This document shows positions 37,642 to 45,837 of a stretch of DNA of 64,000 nucleotides, in pieces; position 1 is the stretch's first letter; every line of letters starts with the position of its first letter. The notes below the pieces were generated by a model. It ran no database searches. It had not been told where the DNA came from and saw nothing but the letters and a program-made list of their open reading frames with translations. The stretch comes from a virus. The stretch spans positions 1-64,000 of IMG/VR virus record IMGVR_UViG_3300047471_000541, one strand, 5' to 3'. Position numbers and translations under genes: made by a program.

Positions 37642-39276
37642 TTAGGTGACTGTCGGGAAACCGTCTGCCGGATACGCCGACTCGATCACAATGAAATTCG
37701 GGTACTTCCCGTCTGCTCGTTGTGTCGCACAACTGCCAAACACGGTTTCCACTCCGATACCGTGATCCATTCCGTGGTTGCGATGTTCCTCGGTGCGCGC
37801 AGCGCGAGCGTTGCGTCCCTTGAGTGAACCGTAACCGCAGATACCAGCCATTTCTCCCAACCCCAAGGTGTAGCAGAAGGGAACGCCGAAGGCGTTGACC
37901 TCCAACACCAGCGATCCGACAGGGTGCGAATCGGTGAGATTCGCCAATAGCCACGGAGCCACGTTCCACGTAATTCCCGAACCGGGGAAGGTCGTGACCG
38001 CGATACCGCCAGCCGCAGCTCGGAGCCTGCTCGCCATCGTCAGCTTGTTGCCGTTATTCACCGTGTAGGTGTAGAGGCCGATCTTGCCGGCGTTCGCGCC
38101 GGTCAGGTTGTAGATCGCCACATAACGAACTGTCGTCGTGTCAGCCGGGATTGTGTTGCCGTTCGTGTAAACGTAGGGCGCGTTCGAGAAGGACTCGAAG
38201 TAGTTGGGAGCTGGAACCAACGCCGCACCGGTAGCGTCGCCGCCGCCAGTAATATCGTAGGCGTTGTTATCAGCAGGGATCGCCGCGCCAAGGAAGGCTC
38301 GCGGTTGCAGGACTGAGCCGACCGGTCCGTAGGCTTCGTGGTCGCGGATGTACCACCGATAGATGCCGTGGCCGTTCCAATCCACAAAGTCGCCACGGAA
38401 GATCGGGTTCCCTTTCCCGCGATTCTCCGCGTACTGGAGCGCCTGCAAGTAGGCTGACTCACTCCCGAGAGGCGCGAAGGCGTACTGAGTTCCGAAGAAT
38501 AGGAACTGCTCGACCATACCACCAGCGGAATTCTTGATTGTCCCTACAGGTTTGCCGCCCATACCGGACAACACAAGGCCACCCTTGGTGATTGTGTTCG
38601 TGGAAAGTACGTCTGCACTTTTCAAGAGGTCGCGGCCACCTCTGAAGTTAGGCCGCACCATGTTTAGCCCCGCTGTTCGAGCAGCGTTGACCAAGCTCAT
38701 CATCAAGTCCTCGCTGATCTTTCGGCCCAGCCGCTGCCGAAGCAGTTTATTGGACAGATTATCGAACTGAGAACCGATAACGGTTTCTTCCTCCGCGACG
38801 TCGGTGATACCGAGGCCGAACCATTGGCGCCCAATTTTGCAGGGGAAACCGCCGATACGCAGTTTTTCTTCGTTACCGCTTCGGTCGCCTTCACCTTGCG
38901 CGCCTGGACCGCCCAAGGGAGCGATGGTCGGAATGTTGATCGTGTTACCGTCAACTTTCGTCAGGTCATCGTACTGGACGAAAGGCTTTCCCGAACCGGG
39001 ACCGCCGATCATTTCGTCACTGAACACGTTGGCCTGCTGTGCGCCCATTAGGATTCGCTTTACCCAAAGCTCCTCCGCCGCCTTGGCGTTTTGTGCGACC
39101 ATGTTGCCATAGGTCGTCACGTTGATTTTGTTGTATGCCGCCCCGAGTTGGGCCGTCATTAACGGGTTTACTGCCGCCACCGCGAAAAATGCTGCGGCGC
39201 TTTGCGTCGCAAACAAGACCACGAGGGCAGTACCCAAGTGTAATCCGGCGATTAACCGGCGTTTAGTTAGATTCAT
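37642..39276 (-). CDS. Major capsid protein, N4-gp56-like, 544 aa
   Basis: The segment LWVKRILMGAQQANVFSDEM..., KPFVQYDDLTKVDGNTINIP, GNEEKLRIGGFPCKIGRQWF and DNLSNKLLRQRLGRKISEDL matches the order seen in N4-gp56-type capsid proteins. ATG 39276 has AGGAG eight bases upstream. Unusual: residues 1-36 look like a signal peptide, with basic MNLTKRR, a hydrophobic core and AAVNP. Position after the scaffold agrees with the role. Confidence 0.7.
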   Translation of the reverse strand: MNLTKRRLIAGLHLGTALVVLFATQSAAAFFAVAAVNPLMTAQLGAAYNKINVTTYGNMVAQNAKAAEELWVKRILMGAQQANVFSDEMIGGPGSGKPFVQYDDLTKVDGNTINIPTIAPLGGPGAQGEGDRSGNEEKLRIGGFPCKIGRQWFGLGITDVAEEETVIGSQFDNLSNKLLRQRLGRKISEDLMMSLVNAARTAGLNMVRPNFRGGRDLLKSADVLSTNTITKGGLVLSGMGGKPVGTIKNSAGGMVEQFLFFGTQYAFAPLGSESAYLQALQYAENRGKGNPIFRGDFVDWNGHGIYRWYIRDHEAYGPVGSVLQPRAFLGAAIPADNNAYDITGGGDATGAALVPAPNYFESFSNAPYVYTNGNTIPADTTTVRYVAIYNLTGANAGKIGLYTYTVNNGNKLTMASRLRAAAGGIAVTTFPGSGITWNVAPWLLANLTDSHPVGSLVLEVNAFGVPFCYTLGLGEMAGICGYGSLKGRNARAARTEEHRNHGMDHGIGVETVFGSCATQRADGKYPNFIVIESAYPADGFPTVT

Positions 39277-39332
39277 TTGTCTTTCTCCTAAGTTGGGTTG
39301 GCAGAGGAAAAAGCGGCCTTGGCGAAACGTGG

Positions 39333-40454
39333 CTACCGAATAGCGGCAGCAAGCCCATCTTTCGCGCCGGCAAACTCATCCAGCTCGTCCAACGAGGCTT
39401 TTTCGCTGAGGTACTCATAGCTCTTTTTGTCGTCTTGAGCCTCTGCGGGTTTCCCCGGGACGGCAGTTTTATTGCCGGATACCGGAGTGGCCTTCTTTTG
39501 AACGGGCGTTGGCGGAAGTGCTGGCTTGGATGGAGTTTTAGGCTTGGCAACGATCCCGAGTTCCTTGGCGACGATTTCCGTCACCCGCTCCGGAGCGGTG
39601 TCCGCATACAAAATGGGATGCTCAGGGTGACTCGGGTCTTTCATTTCCTCGAATCGTTTGGTGATCGCTTTCCCTAGCGGGGTATCAGCCTTGGCAGCGT
39701 CGGGATACTCAGCAAGTGCGCGAGTTTTTGACGCTTCGCGCGCTTGCTTCTGTTGCTCGACAGCCGTCAACCGCTGGCCTTCGCGTTGGTACTGCAATCC
39801 CTCCAACCGAAGTTCCGTCTTGATAAGTTGGGAGCGCTTCTCGGCCAGAGCGACCGTCGCTGCGCGCATCTCCTTAGTGGACAGAATCTCGTCCGAGTCT
39901 TCGGGTGGATCGATCTGAGCTTCCAGAACAGCGATTTCGTTTTGCAACGATTCAAGCTCTCCGGTGACCGCCGCGACTGGATCGACCTGCGGACCTTCTG
40001 CGCGTGGCGCAGTTGGTTCGCCTCTTACCCGCCGCTCGGCTTCGCTCCAAGTGATCGGTGTTCCTGCAACATCGGCAGCTTTCTTGACCGCGGCGATTGC
40101 GCGATCGGTCGGATCCTTGAACCGGAAACGCTCAGGGATTTCTCCTCTTGGTTCCTCTGGCTCAGGAGCCGCTGTCGGCGGTTCGCCTTCCGCTGGCGGG
40201 GTTTCCTCTCCAGTAGGAGGAGGAGTTTCCGCAGGCGGTTCGGTTTCTGGTGCTGCTTCTGCTACAGGTGCCTCTGATTCGGCTCCTGTGCCTTCTCCAC
40301 CGCCAGCTACTCCCGCGATCCTGGCTCCCTCGGTCTGAACTGCATCGAGGTCTTCCAGACTCGCATTTTCAAGAGTCGGCTGTGGTGTACCCGCTTCCGT
40401 TTCGGATGCGGCCGTCGCTGGATTTGTCTCGGCTTGCGCCTGAGTTGGGTCCAT
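39333..40454 (-). CDS. Probable scaffolding protein, 373 aa
   Basis: Acidic, Pro/Glu/Ala-rich N-terminal 130 residues, then a long helical middle (AAVTGELESLQNEIAVLEAQ, KEMRAATVALAEKRSQLIKT), and a C-terminus with KKSYEYLSEKASLDELDEFA. Composition, length, and the position directly upstream of the capsid gene fit a scaffold. No protease motif. ATG 40454. Confidence 0.6.
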   Translation of the reverse strand: MDPTQAQAETNPATAASETEAGTPQPTLENASLEDLDAVQTEGARIAGVAGGGEGTGAESEAPVAEAAPETEPPAETPPPTGEETPPAEGEPPTAAPEPEEPRGEIPERFRFKDPTDRAIAAVKKAADVAGTPITWSEAERRVRGEPTAPRAEGPQVDPVAAVTGELESLQNEIAVLEAQIDPPEDSDEILSTKEMRAATVALAEKRSQLIKTELRLEGLQYQREGQRLTAVEQQKQAREASKTRALAEYPDAAKADTPLGKAITKRFEEMKDPSHPEHPILYADTAPERVTEIVAKELGIVAKPKTPSKPALPPTPVQKKATPVSGNKTAVPGKPAEAQDDKKSYEYLSEKASLDELDEFAGAKDGLAAAIR

Positions 40455-40493
40455 GACGCCGCGCTCTGGCGAACATGGTAAAAAGATGCAAGC

Positions 40494-40634
40494 CTATTTT
40501 TTCCGGTTCCTGCGCGCCCAGTCGTCCCGCACCTGTTGTTCATGCCGGTGAGCTGGGCTTTGCCGGAGGAAGCGGGTTAGGCGTTTTCCCATCGCAACTA
40601 CGCCGATAGGCGAAGCGCAATCGTCGCGATCCAT
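40494..40634 (-). CDS. Small basic protein, 46 aa
   Basis: I favour ATG 40634 (MDRDDCASPIGVVAMGKRLT), because the longer frame to 40694 would begin within the -10 box of the promoter at 40694-40722. The end, RHEQQVRDDWARRNRKK, is strongly basic. It would be the first gene of the scaffold-capsid transcript. No family recognised. Confidence 0.5.
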   Translation of the reverse strand: MDRDDCASPIGVVAMGKRLTRFLRQSPAHRHEQQVRDDWARRNRKK

Positions 40635-40693
40635 CGTTTTAAGGCCACTTCGTTCATTCAGATCGACTTGGATCGCGCGGGCCACGAATAACA

Positions 40694-40722
40694 CTTATAA
40701 GGCTAACTCCTAGGAACTTCAA
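40694..40722 (-). promoter_or_regulatory. Leftward promoter for the scaffold-capsid genes
   Basis: On the leftward strand TTGAAG (40722-40717), a 17-bp spacer and TATAAG (40699-40694) match the sigma-70 form well. It lies after the 40719 gene and directly before the small gene, scaffold and capsid. It differs in spacer and boxes from P1-P3, so it may be regulated separately. Confidence 0.6.
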
Positions 40723-40910
40723 CGGGCTATATCGACCTTGGTCTTAGATTGCCCGTTCCAACCTGCGTCGTGCGCGTCCTCCTCGCACTCATGGAGGGTG
40801 TCGAAGCCCTTGCGGCACTCCTCAACGATCCGGTTCTGGATCGGGCTCTTACGCTTCCAACGCCACTTGTGTCTTCTATCTTTGTAAAATTTCCAAGTGT
40901 CCTCACGCAC
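40719..40910 (-). CDS. DUF1508/YegP-like small protein, 63 aa (GTG start)
   Basis: VREDTWKFYKDRRHKWRWKR... NRIVEECRKGFDTLHECEED resembles the YegP/DUF1508 pattern (W-FY-D--G-WRWR, then G-x-CE). GTG 40910 lies two bases after the amidase stop; an ATG at 41009 in the same frame would overlap the amidase by 98 bases. Function unknown. Confidence 0.5.
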   Translation of the reverse strand: MREDTWKFYKDRRHKWRWKRKSPIQNRIVEECRKGFDTLHECEEDAHDAGWNGQSKTKVDIAR

Positions 40911-40911
40911 C

Positions 40912-41943
40912 TTATTCGAGAGGGTAAACCTTGCCTGCCACCGTAGCTGGCAGTCCCGGCCACAGTTCGTAAAGATAAAGGCGTCGCTTGTCGCCCGAGT
41001 TGTAGTCAATCATGGGATTCACTATCTTGGCAGCGCAATAGGCCGCTTCACCGGTCTTATCTTCCGGCCCAATCTCACCAGTCACAGCCGCCGTCCACGC
41101 GCCGGTCTTCATGTTAGTCAGACGCGCCTGACAACCCATCACCTTGAGCTTCCGTGGCTCCAAGAGCTCGCGCACCTGTGGCGGGATCACAATGTATCGG
41201 TCCTCGTCGGCGTTGAGGTATTTCCCCTTGTTGTAATAGGCCGTCATCGGCTGATAACTCACATCGTCGTGGTCGGGGCCGCTCCCATCGTTACAAATGT
41301 CCAGATCGCTACAGAAAGTCACGTAGCCGCCACCGAACGCCTGCCAGATAGACACAGGATCAATGATGAGGAGCTTGCTCGGATCAAAGTCTTCCGGCTG
41401 CGCCGGCGTCGGCCCTGGCACTTCGGCGGGCTTACCGGTAATCGCTTCACTGATCGCCGCACAGATCGGGTCGAAGTGTTTGTGGTACAAGTCGGCGTCG
41501 GTCGTGGAATCGACAAAGCACACCTCGATTAGAAGCGCCGGCTCCTCCGTCTTGTTGAGGAAAAACAGGTCGGTGCGCTTCTTCGGTCCACGATTGATCA
41601 GGCCGGAGGCGGCAGCGATGCTCGCGGAAACCTCGGCAGCCAGAACCTCCTGCGTCACAAACAGGCACTCGGTTCCCATCGGCTTACTGGTGTCCTGGTA
41701 GGCGTTGAAGTGAACGCTAACGTCCAAATCCCGGGATTGGGCGTTGTGGAAATTGACGATCCTGTTCAGGTTCTCGTTCTGCGTGGTCGAAATGTCGTCG
41801 TGAAAGCTCTGCACGCTCACACCGGCTCTCAGAAAATAAGCTGCGACTTGTTCGACCACCTTGCGCGCCTCGTCCACTTCGTCCAGCACACCGCTGGCGC
41901 CCCTGACTTTTTTGCCATGGCCGCTGGAAATAACGATGTTCAT
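40912..41943 (-). CDS. N-acetylmuramoyl-L-alanine amidase with C-terminal chitosanase-like domain, 343 aa
   Basis: Residues 1-165 are an Amidase_3 domain: SSGHG (His9), Glu25 in DEARKVVEQ, SVHFNA (His78), and ALLIEVCFVDS (Glu140), the zinc ligands and catalytic Glu. A Pro linker leads to residues 170-343, with SDLDICNDGSGPDHDDVSYQ, MTAYYNKGKYLNADEDRYIV and TGEIGPEDKTGEAAYCAAKI, a layout like GH75 chitosanases. A two-domain endolysin is likely. Its neighbour encodes a small membrane protein. Confidence 0.7.
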   Translation of the reverse strand: MNIVISSGHGKKVRGASGVLDEVDEARKVVEQVAAYFLRAGVSVQSFHDDISTTQNENLNRIVNFHNAQSRDLDVSVHFNAYQDTSKPMGTECLFVTQEVLAAEVSASIAAASGLINRGPKKRTDLFFLNKTEEPALLIEVCFVDSTTDADLYHKHFDPICAAISEAITGKPAEVPGPTPAQPEDFDPSKLLIIDPVSIWQAFGGGYVTFCSDLDICNDGSGPDHDDVSYQPMTAYYNKGKYLNADEDRYIVIPPQVRELLEPRKLKVMGCQARLTNMKTGAWTAAVTGEIGPEDKTGEAAYCAAKIVNPMIDYNSGDKRRLYLYELWPGLPATVAGKVYPLE

Positions 41944-42209
41944 CGTGGTTGTGGTTGCTTGGAGGGTTCTAGTTGCACCTGCGGCATAATGAGCATATTC
42001 GGACGCCCCAAAAGCTCGGCCAAATCCTTAACGTCGACAGTGCTCCCGCCCCTGTATTTCCCTTCCTGATTCGCGAAAAGCACGCGCACCCTGTTCGAGG
42101 TCAGCACGACTCCCTCGCGTTTCAGAATTTCACCGATTGCGGCTTCGGCTCGTTTAACTCGAGCCTGCTCGCTCCTGTTGGCTCCGTTGGCAGATGGTTT
42201 CTTTGGCAT
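41940..42209 (-). CDS. Hypothetical protein, 89 aa
   Basis: ATG 42209 (MPKKPSANGANRSEQARVKR). Basic N-terminus, then IGEILKREGVVLTSNRVRVL and a Pro/Gln-rich end. It lies between the amidase and the membrane protein and is coupled to the amidase by an ATGA overlap, so it probably belongs to the lysis cassette transcript. No motif recognised. Confidence 0.6.
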   Translation of the reverse strand: MPKKPSANGANRSEQARVKRAEAAIGEILKREGVVLTSNRVRVLFANQEGKYRGGSTVDVKDLAELLGRPNMLIMPQVQLEPSKQPQPR

Positions 42210-42248
42210 TAGCCCGCGCTCTGAACCACATCGGTTCAAAAGGCAAGG

Positions 42249-42572
42249 CTATTTGCGTTCCAACGTCAGTAATCGCTCCTTAATGTCCGAGATTTCCTTG
42301 TCGTGAATATCCTGTCGCAACCGCTCTAACTCATCCCATTGGCGCTTCTGTGTTCGCAGGTATTCATCGTGGAAAATCTCGAATGAGTTGGTCCCCTTGG
42401 CATCCATACGCTCGATGCGCGGAGCAGTCTCAATCTTCCAATCCACAACCTCGGCGATTTTCCCGCCGCGCTGGCCGATGCCATAGATGAAACCAAGCAC
42501 ACCGACGATAGCGATGGCAAGCGGAAGGCCAATAGCCACCCACCTGTGTTTGCCGTTGCCGTTCTCAGCCAC
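42249..42572 (-). CDS. Membrane protein of the lysis cassette, 107 aa
   Basis: One hydrophobic segment (WVAIGLPLAIAIVGVLGFIY, residues about 11-30), then a coiled-coil-prone C-terminus (EIFHDEYLRTQKRQWDELER, DIKERLLTLERK). Topology like a small holin-associated or i-spanin-like protein. Position beside the amidase supports a role in lysis, but a typical holin with two or three segments is not seen here. Confidence 0.6.
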   Translation of the reverse strand: MAENGNGKHRWVAIGLPLAIAIVGVLGFIYGIGQRGGKIAEVVDWKIETAPRIERMDAKGTNSFEIFHDEYLRTQKRQWDELERLRQDIHDKEISDIKERLLTLERK

Positions 42573-42610
42573 GCCAGCGCAACTGGCGAAACCACCCGCT
42601 CAAAGCAAGC

Positions 42611-42859
42611 CTAGAGTTTAAGGCCGTCGGCGGGCGGCTCAACAACGTTGCTGGCCGGATCGTAGCTGTGCGGATAGGGAGTCGGGTTCCCGAGGCGTTT
42701 CAAGTCCATCCCCAGCCACATGATCGCTTCCTGCAATTTGGTGATCGTCAGAGCGCGCTCGCGGCTCGGGGTCAACTCCTTGAGTGTCTGCAACTGTTCG
42801 TCGAGATTTTTCCGGAGTTGCTTGTCGGCCTTGATGTTTTCGTCTTGTACTTCGGTCAT
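42611..42859 (-). CDS. Possible Acb2/Tad1-hairpin (cyclic-nucleotide sponge-like) protein, 82 aa
   Basis: Two helices with the core SRERALTITKLQEAIMWLGM flanked by NLDEQLQTLKELTP and a Pro-rich end (NPTPYPHSYDPASNVVEPPA). The pattern SR-x-AL-x-xT-KL-x-EA-x-MW is, to my memory, that of small phage proteins grouped with the Acb2/Tad1 hairpin domain, which bind CBASS or Thoeris signalling nucleotides. Family membership is an inference and not every member has been tested. Coupled to genes on both sides. Confidence 0.5.
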   Translation of the reverse strand: MTEVQDENIKADKQLRKNLDEQLQTLKELTPSRERALTITKLQEAIMWLGMDLKRLGNPTPYPHSYDPASNVVEPPADGLKL

Positions 42860-42861
42860 AG

Positions 42862-43278
42862 TCAGTGAAGGTTGAGGCGCGCACGAATCTCGTCAAGGTG
42901 CGGGTCTTTAGGATTTAAGGAGCGCCGGTGTTCGATTTCCCGCTCGTCGAGCCAACGGGCGATTTTGCGCCACGTTTGGAAGATCGACACGAGTCGCATG
43001 ACTGCCTTTGGGGTGAGCTGAGTAATGTCAACCTCCTCCAAAAGATCGCGAGATTCCTTGAAACCTCGCTCGATACAGGTACTCGAAAACCACTGGAACG
43101 CGGAATTTTGCCGGAGGCTTTCAATGTCCCCGAGTTCGTCGAGAGCCCGTTTTTCGTTTCGTTCTCTGGCTCCTGGCTCGCCGGCTGGATCGGCCCTGAA
43201 TCCTCCGGCGACGGTTCGGACAAGCTCATTGTCAGTTAATCGCCGGATCGGCGGGGTTGGATTGGTGTCATCAGCCAC
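42862..43278 (-). CDS. Hypothetical protein, 138 aa (GTG start)
   Basis: MADDTNPTPPIRRLTDNELV... GTG 43278 lies 12 bases after the portal stop. Helical throughout (LLEEVDITQLTPKAVMRLVS, FQTWRKIARWLDEREIEHRR), charged. Immediately downstream of the portal; may be a small head protein. No family recognised. Confidence 0.6.
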   Translation of the reverse strand: MADDTNPTPPIRRLTDNELVRTVAGGFRADPAGEPGARERNEKRALDELGDIESLRQNSAFQWFSSTCIERGFKESRDLLEEVDITQLTPKAVMRLVSIFQTWRKIARWLDEREIEHRRSLNPKDPHLDEIRARLNLH

Positions 43279-43290
43279 ACGGGCAGTTAA

Positions 43291-45837
43291 TCACTTCTTC
43301 TGACCGTTTGTCGAGCCTGCTTTCTTCGCCGCAGCCGCTTTCTGGCGAGCCGCTTCTTCCGCTTGCTTCATTCTCAGTGCGTGTTGCTCGGTCGATTGCT
43401 GTGTCGAAACCTGCGCCTGATGAGTTGCTACCTGCGTCTTGAGGTTCGCCTCCCGAACCGCCGTTTCTTGCTTGAGGCGCGAAGATTCAATCGCTGTCGA
43501 AGCCTTGAGGCGCGCGGCCTCAGTCTGTTGTCCCATCTTCTGCTCGTGGAGCTGCGCGCTTTGCTCCATCTTCTGTTGGTGCTCCTGCCCCTTCATCGCC
43601 ATTTCCTGTTGGGGATCGCCTTGCCCTGCGGTTTTCTCCGCAGTTTTGACCTGTAGGTCTTGCTGGACTTTCTGAGCGACTTCTTGAGGACTCCCCGGCG
43701 AGATACCTTCCCGCTGCAAAACCTGCACCTGCTCGCTGCGGAGAAGATCGGGGTATTTGGTGGCGATGCTCGTGCGCGGCGGGAGCTTCGCGGCCTGTTG
43801 CTGCTCCTGTTTCCACTGTTCGACCTCCTGATCGCTGACTTTCCGCAGCAACCGGTCACTGTCCTGCACTTCCAGAGCGCGCAACTGGCGCACGTATTCT
43901 TCGCGGAGGAGGTTTTGTTCCTCTGGATTCAGCGCCTCGTAGTACTCACGGCAAAGCTGAACAACCATGCGGGCAGTCTCAATCGTTTCCGTCGATCGGG
44001 AACGAGTAAGGAGAAGTCGAGTGTGCCGACCAAGATTGCGGATTTCTTCTCTCGAAAGAGTGAGGAGCGACTGCGTGTCCTCGTCGTACAAGACCTCATT
44101 TGGATCCATGTGTTCTAACACGCAATCCACGACCTGATCAAGCACCTGAGTTACGCCGTCGCCTTGCGCGGCCTCGGTTTCTTTCATCAGGACGTTGGCA
44201 GTTCGCTCGAGCGATTTGATGCCGGTGGCGAGCTTGGTCGTATCCAGGCCAGCCATGTTGCCATCGTCGGGGCCGACCATCCCAACCTCGGTGGACGCGG
44301 CTTGAAGCATCAGCTCGATTAGCTTCATCGCGTTCTCGTCAATGTCCGTGAGTTGGACTTGGAAAAGTGGCGGGTTGGACGCGGTGAAACGCGGGTCGTC
44401 AACGTCGAGCACCTGATCGTCGCCGAACACCAACTCCTGACCGGCCTTCCATTGGCTCACGGCGTTCCGGTTGCGGAAGCGCACGCTCGAATTCTTTGAG
44501 CTCTTGAAGTTGACGCGGTTAAACTGCGTGTCGATGTAGAGCTGCTTGTGGTCGAGCATTTCAAATACACCCGTTCCATACCAGCGATCGGGGACCTGCT
44601 CGATGCCGACGATAACGTCAAAGGGCCGCTTTTTGAGGTGAGCGCCCATGTAGTCATACCAGATCGCTTTCTTGTTCTTGCGGTCGATGACAACCCAAAC
44701 TTCCTCCTCGATGCCGTCGTCGTCGACGTCCATTCTCATGTAGCAATCCGCTGCGTTCACGATTTTGAGCGCCTGACTGCCAGCCTCTACTTCGCCGGTC
44801 ACTTCCTGCTTTGATTCCTTCGCCGCCTTCGCACCGCTAAGGTAAGGCTGGTTCACGTAGTCTTTGCTGACCTCGAACATTCCGTAGATCATCACCAGTC
44901 GTTCCCACTGTTCATCGAAAAGATGAACGCAAATGTCGGCCTCGTGGATCGAAGCGACGTTGAGCGGGCAAAGAAAATCACGGAAGTCCACTGGTCGCAG
45001 ATCAACGCCTTCCTGATGGGTTAACACCTGATCGAGCATCGGGAAATCTTCGTACTCGGGCGTAAAGCGCATCGCCACGTTGGGCTCTTTGCGGAGGCGG
45101 AACTGACCTTGCACGTTGGGATCGGGGATGAAGTCGTCCTGCTCGTAGATGTAGTTGCCGCGCGGCGTCATTACCGGTTCGCCTTCCGGAGTAAACACTT
45201 GGCCTCCCGGTCCCTCGTAAACGAAGGGACCAGCGGCCACGCGGGCTGGGCCACGGAACTTACTGGTGTTGGCGACGTAGGTAATCTTCATCACCTGTTC
45301 GTTGCGGATCAGCGCGCATTTAAGCCCAGTCGCCAGCGAGCGTTTCACGTTGCTCTGGCGCACCTTCATTTGCAGGAACTTCTCGGCGCTCATGCTCACC
45401 TGGGTATCCTCCACGCTCACGGCCTCCGGCATGATCGCGAAGAAAGGGTCAGTTCCACACAAGTCATCACGCGACTTGGCCGACATGAGGCGCGCGTAAC
45501 GCTTGGAAATGTTGATCGAGAAGTTGGAGAACTCGAAGATGCCGCCTAGCGCCAACCGCCATTGCCAGTCGTTGTCATACTGGTCTTGGTTCTTCTGACG
45601 GACACCCATCCACCGCGTCGGATCAACCCGACCTGTGCCGTCAAGGTAGAGTCCCATTTGTGAGGACAACTCGTCGATCCGCAAGATCGCCCGCTCAACC
45701 ATCGCGTCCACCTGTGAAGGCGTGAGAACGAGGTTGGATTTGATCGGCTGGATTCCGTCAAGCGGGTTAATCTCCGGCGCTTGATCGTTCGGTTCCACCG
45801 CTGCCGGCGCTGTCGTGTTAGGGCTTGGGGTCGTCAT
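43291..45837 (-). CDS. Portal protein, 848 aa
   Basis: Length, and the order of an N-terminal helical region (RYARLMSAKSRDDLCGTDPF), beta middle and PDRWYGTGVFEMLDHKQLYI, IDTQFNRVNFKSSKNSS, match large podovirus-type portals. The C-terminal 180 residues are a Gln/Ala-rich coiled coil (MKGQEHQQKMEQSAQLHEQK), consistent with a portal barrel extension. ATG 45837 follows the giant gene's stop with no gap (TAAATG). The gene links capsid to the packaging motor. Confidence 0.85.
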   Translation of the reverse strand: MTTPSPNTTAPAAVEPNDQAPEINPLDGIQPIKSNLVLTPSQVDAMVERAILRIDELSSQMGLYLDGTGRVDPTRWMGVRQKNQDQYDNDWQWRLALGGIFEFSNFSINISKRYARLMSAKSRDDLCGTDPFFAIMPEAVSVEDTQVSMSAEKFLQMKVRQSNVKRSLATGLKCALIRNEQVMKITYVANTSKFRGPARVAAGPFVYEGPGGQVFTPEGEPVMTPRGNYIYEQDDFIPDPNVQGQFRLRKEPNVAMRFTPEYEDFPMLDQVLTHQEGVDLRPVDFRDFLCPLNVASIHEADICVHLFDEQWERLVMIYGMFEVSKDYVNQPYLSGAKAAKESKQEVTGEVEAGSQALKIVNAADCYMRMDVDDDGIEEEVWVVIDRKNKKAIWYDYMGAHLKKRPFDVIVGIEQVPDRWYGTGVFEMLDHKQLYIDTQFNRVNFKSSKNSSVRFRNRNAVSQWKAGQELVFGDDQVLDVDDPRFTASNPPLFQVQLTDIDENAMKLIELMLQAASTEVGMVGPDDGNMAGLDTTKLATGIKSLERTANVLMKETEAAQGDGVTQVLDQVVDCVLEHMDPNEVLYDEDTQSLLTLSREEIRNLGRHTRLLLTRSRSTETIETARMVVQLCREYYEALNPEEQNLLREEYVRQLRALEVQDSDRLLRKVSDQEVEQWKQEQQQAAKLPPRTSIATKYPDLLRSEQVQVLQREGISPGSPQEVAQKVQQDLQVKTAEKTAGQGDPQQEMAMKGQEHQQKMEQSAQLHEQKMGQQTEAARLKASTAIESSRLKQETAVREANLKTQVATHQAQVSTQQSTEQHALRMKQAEEAARQKAAAAKKAGSTNGQKK

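Noticed and set aside
40719-41009. Longer version of the DUF1508-like gene starting at 41009
   Set aside because: It would overlap the end of the amidase by 98 bases and its extra 33 residues are out-of-frame amidase sequence.
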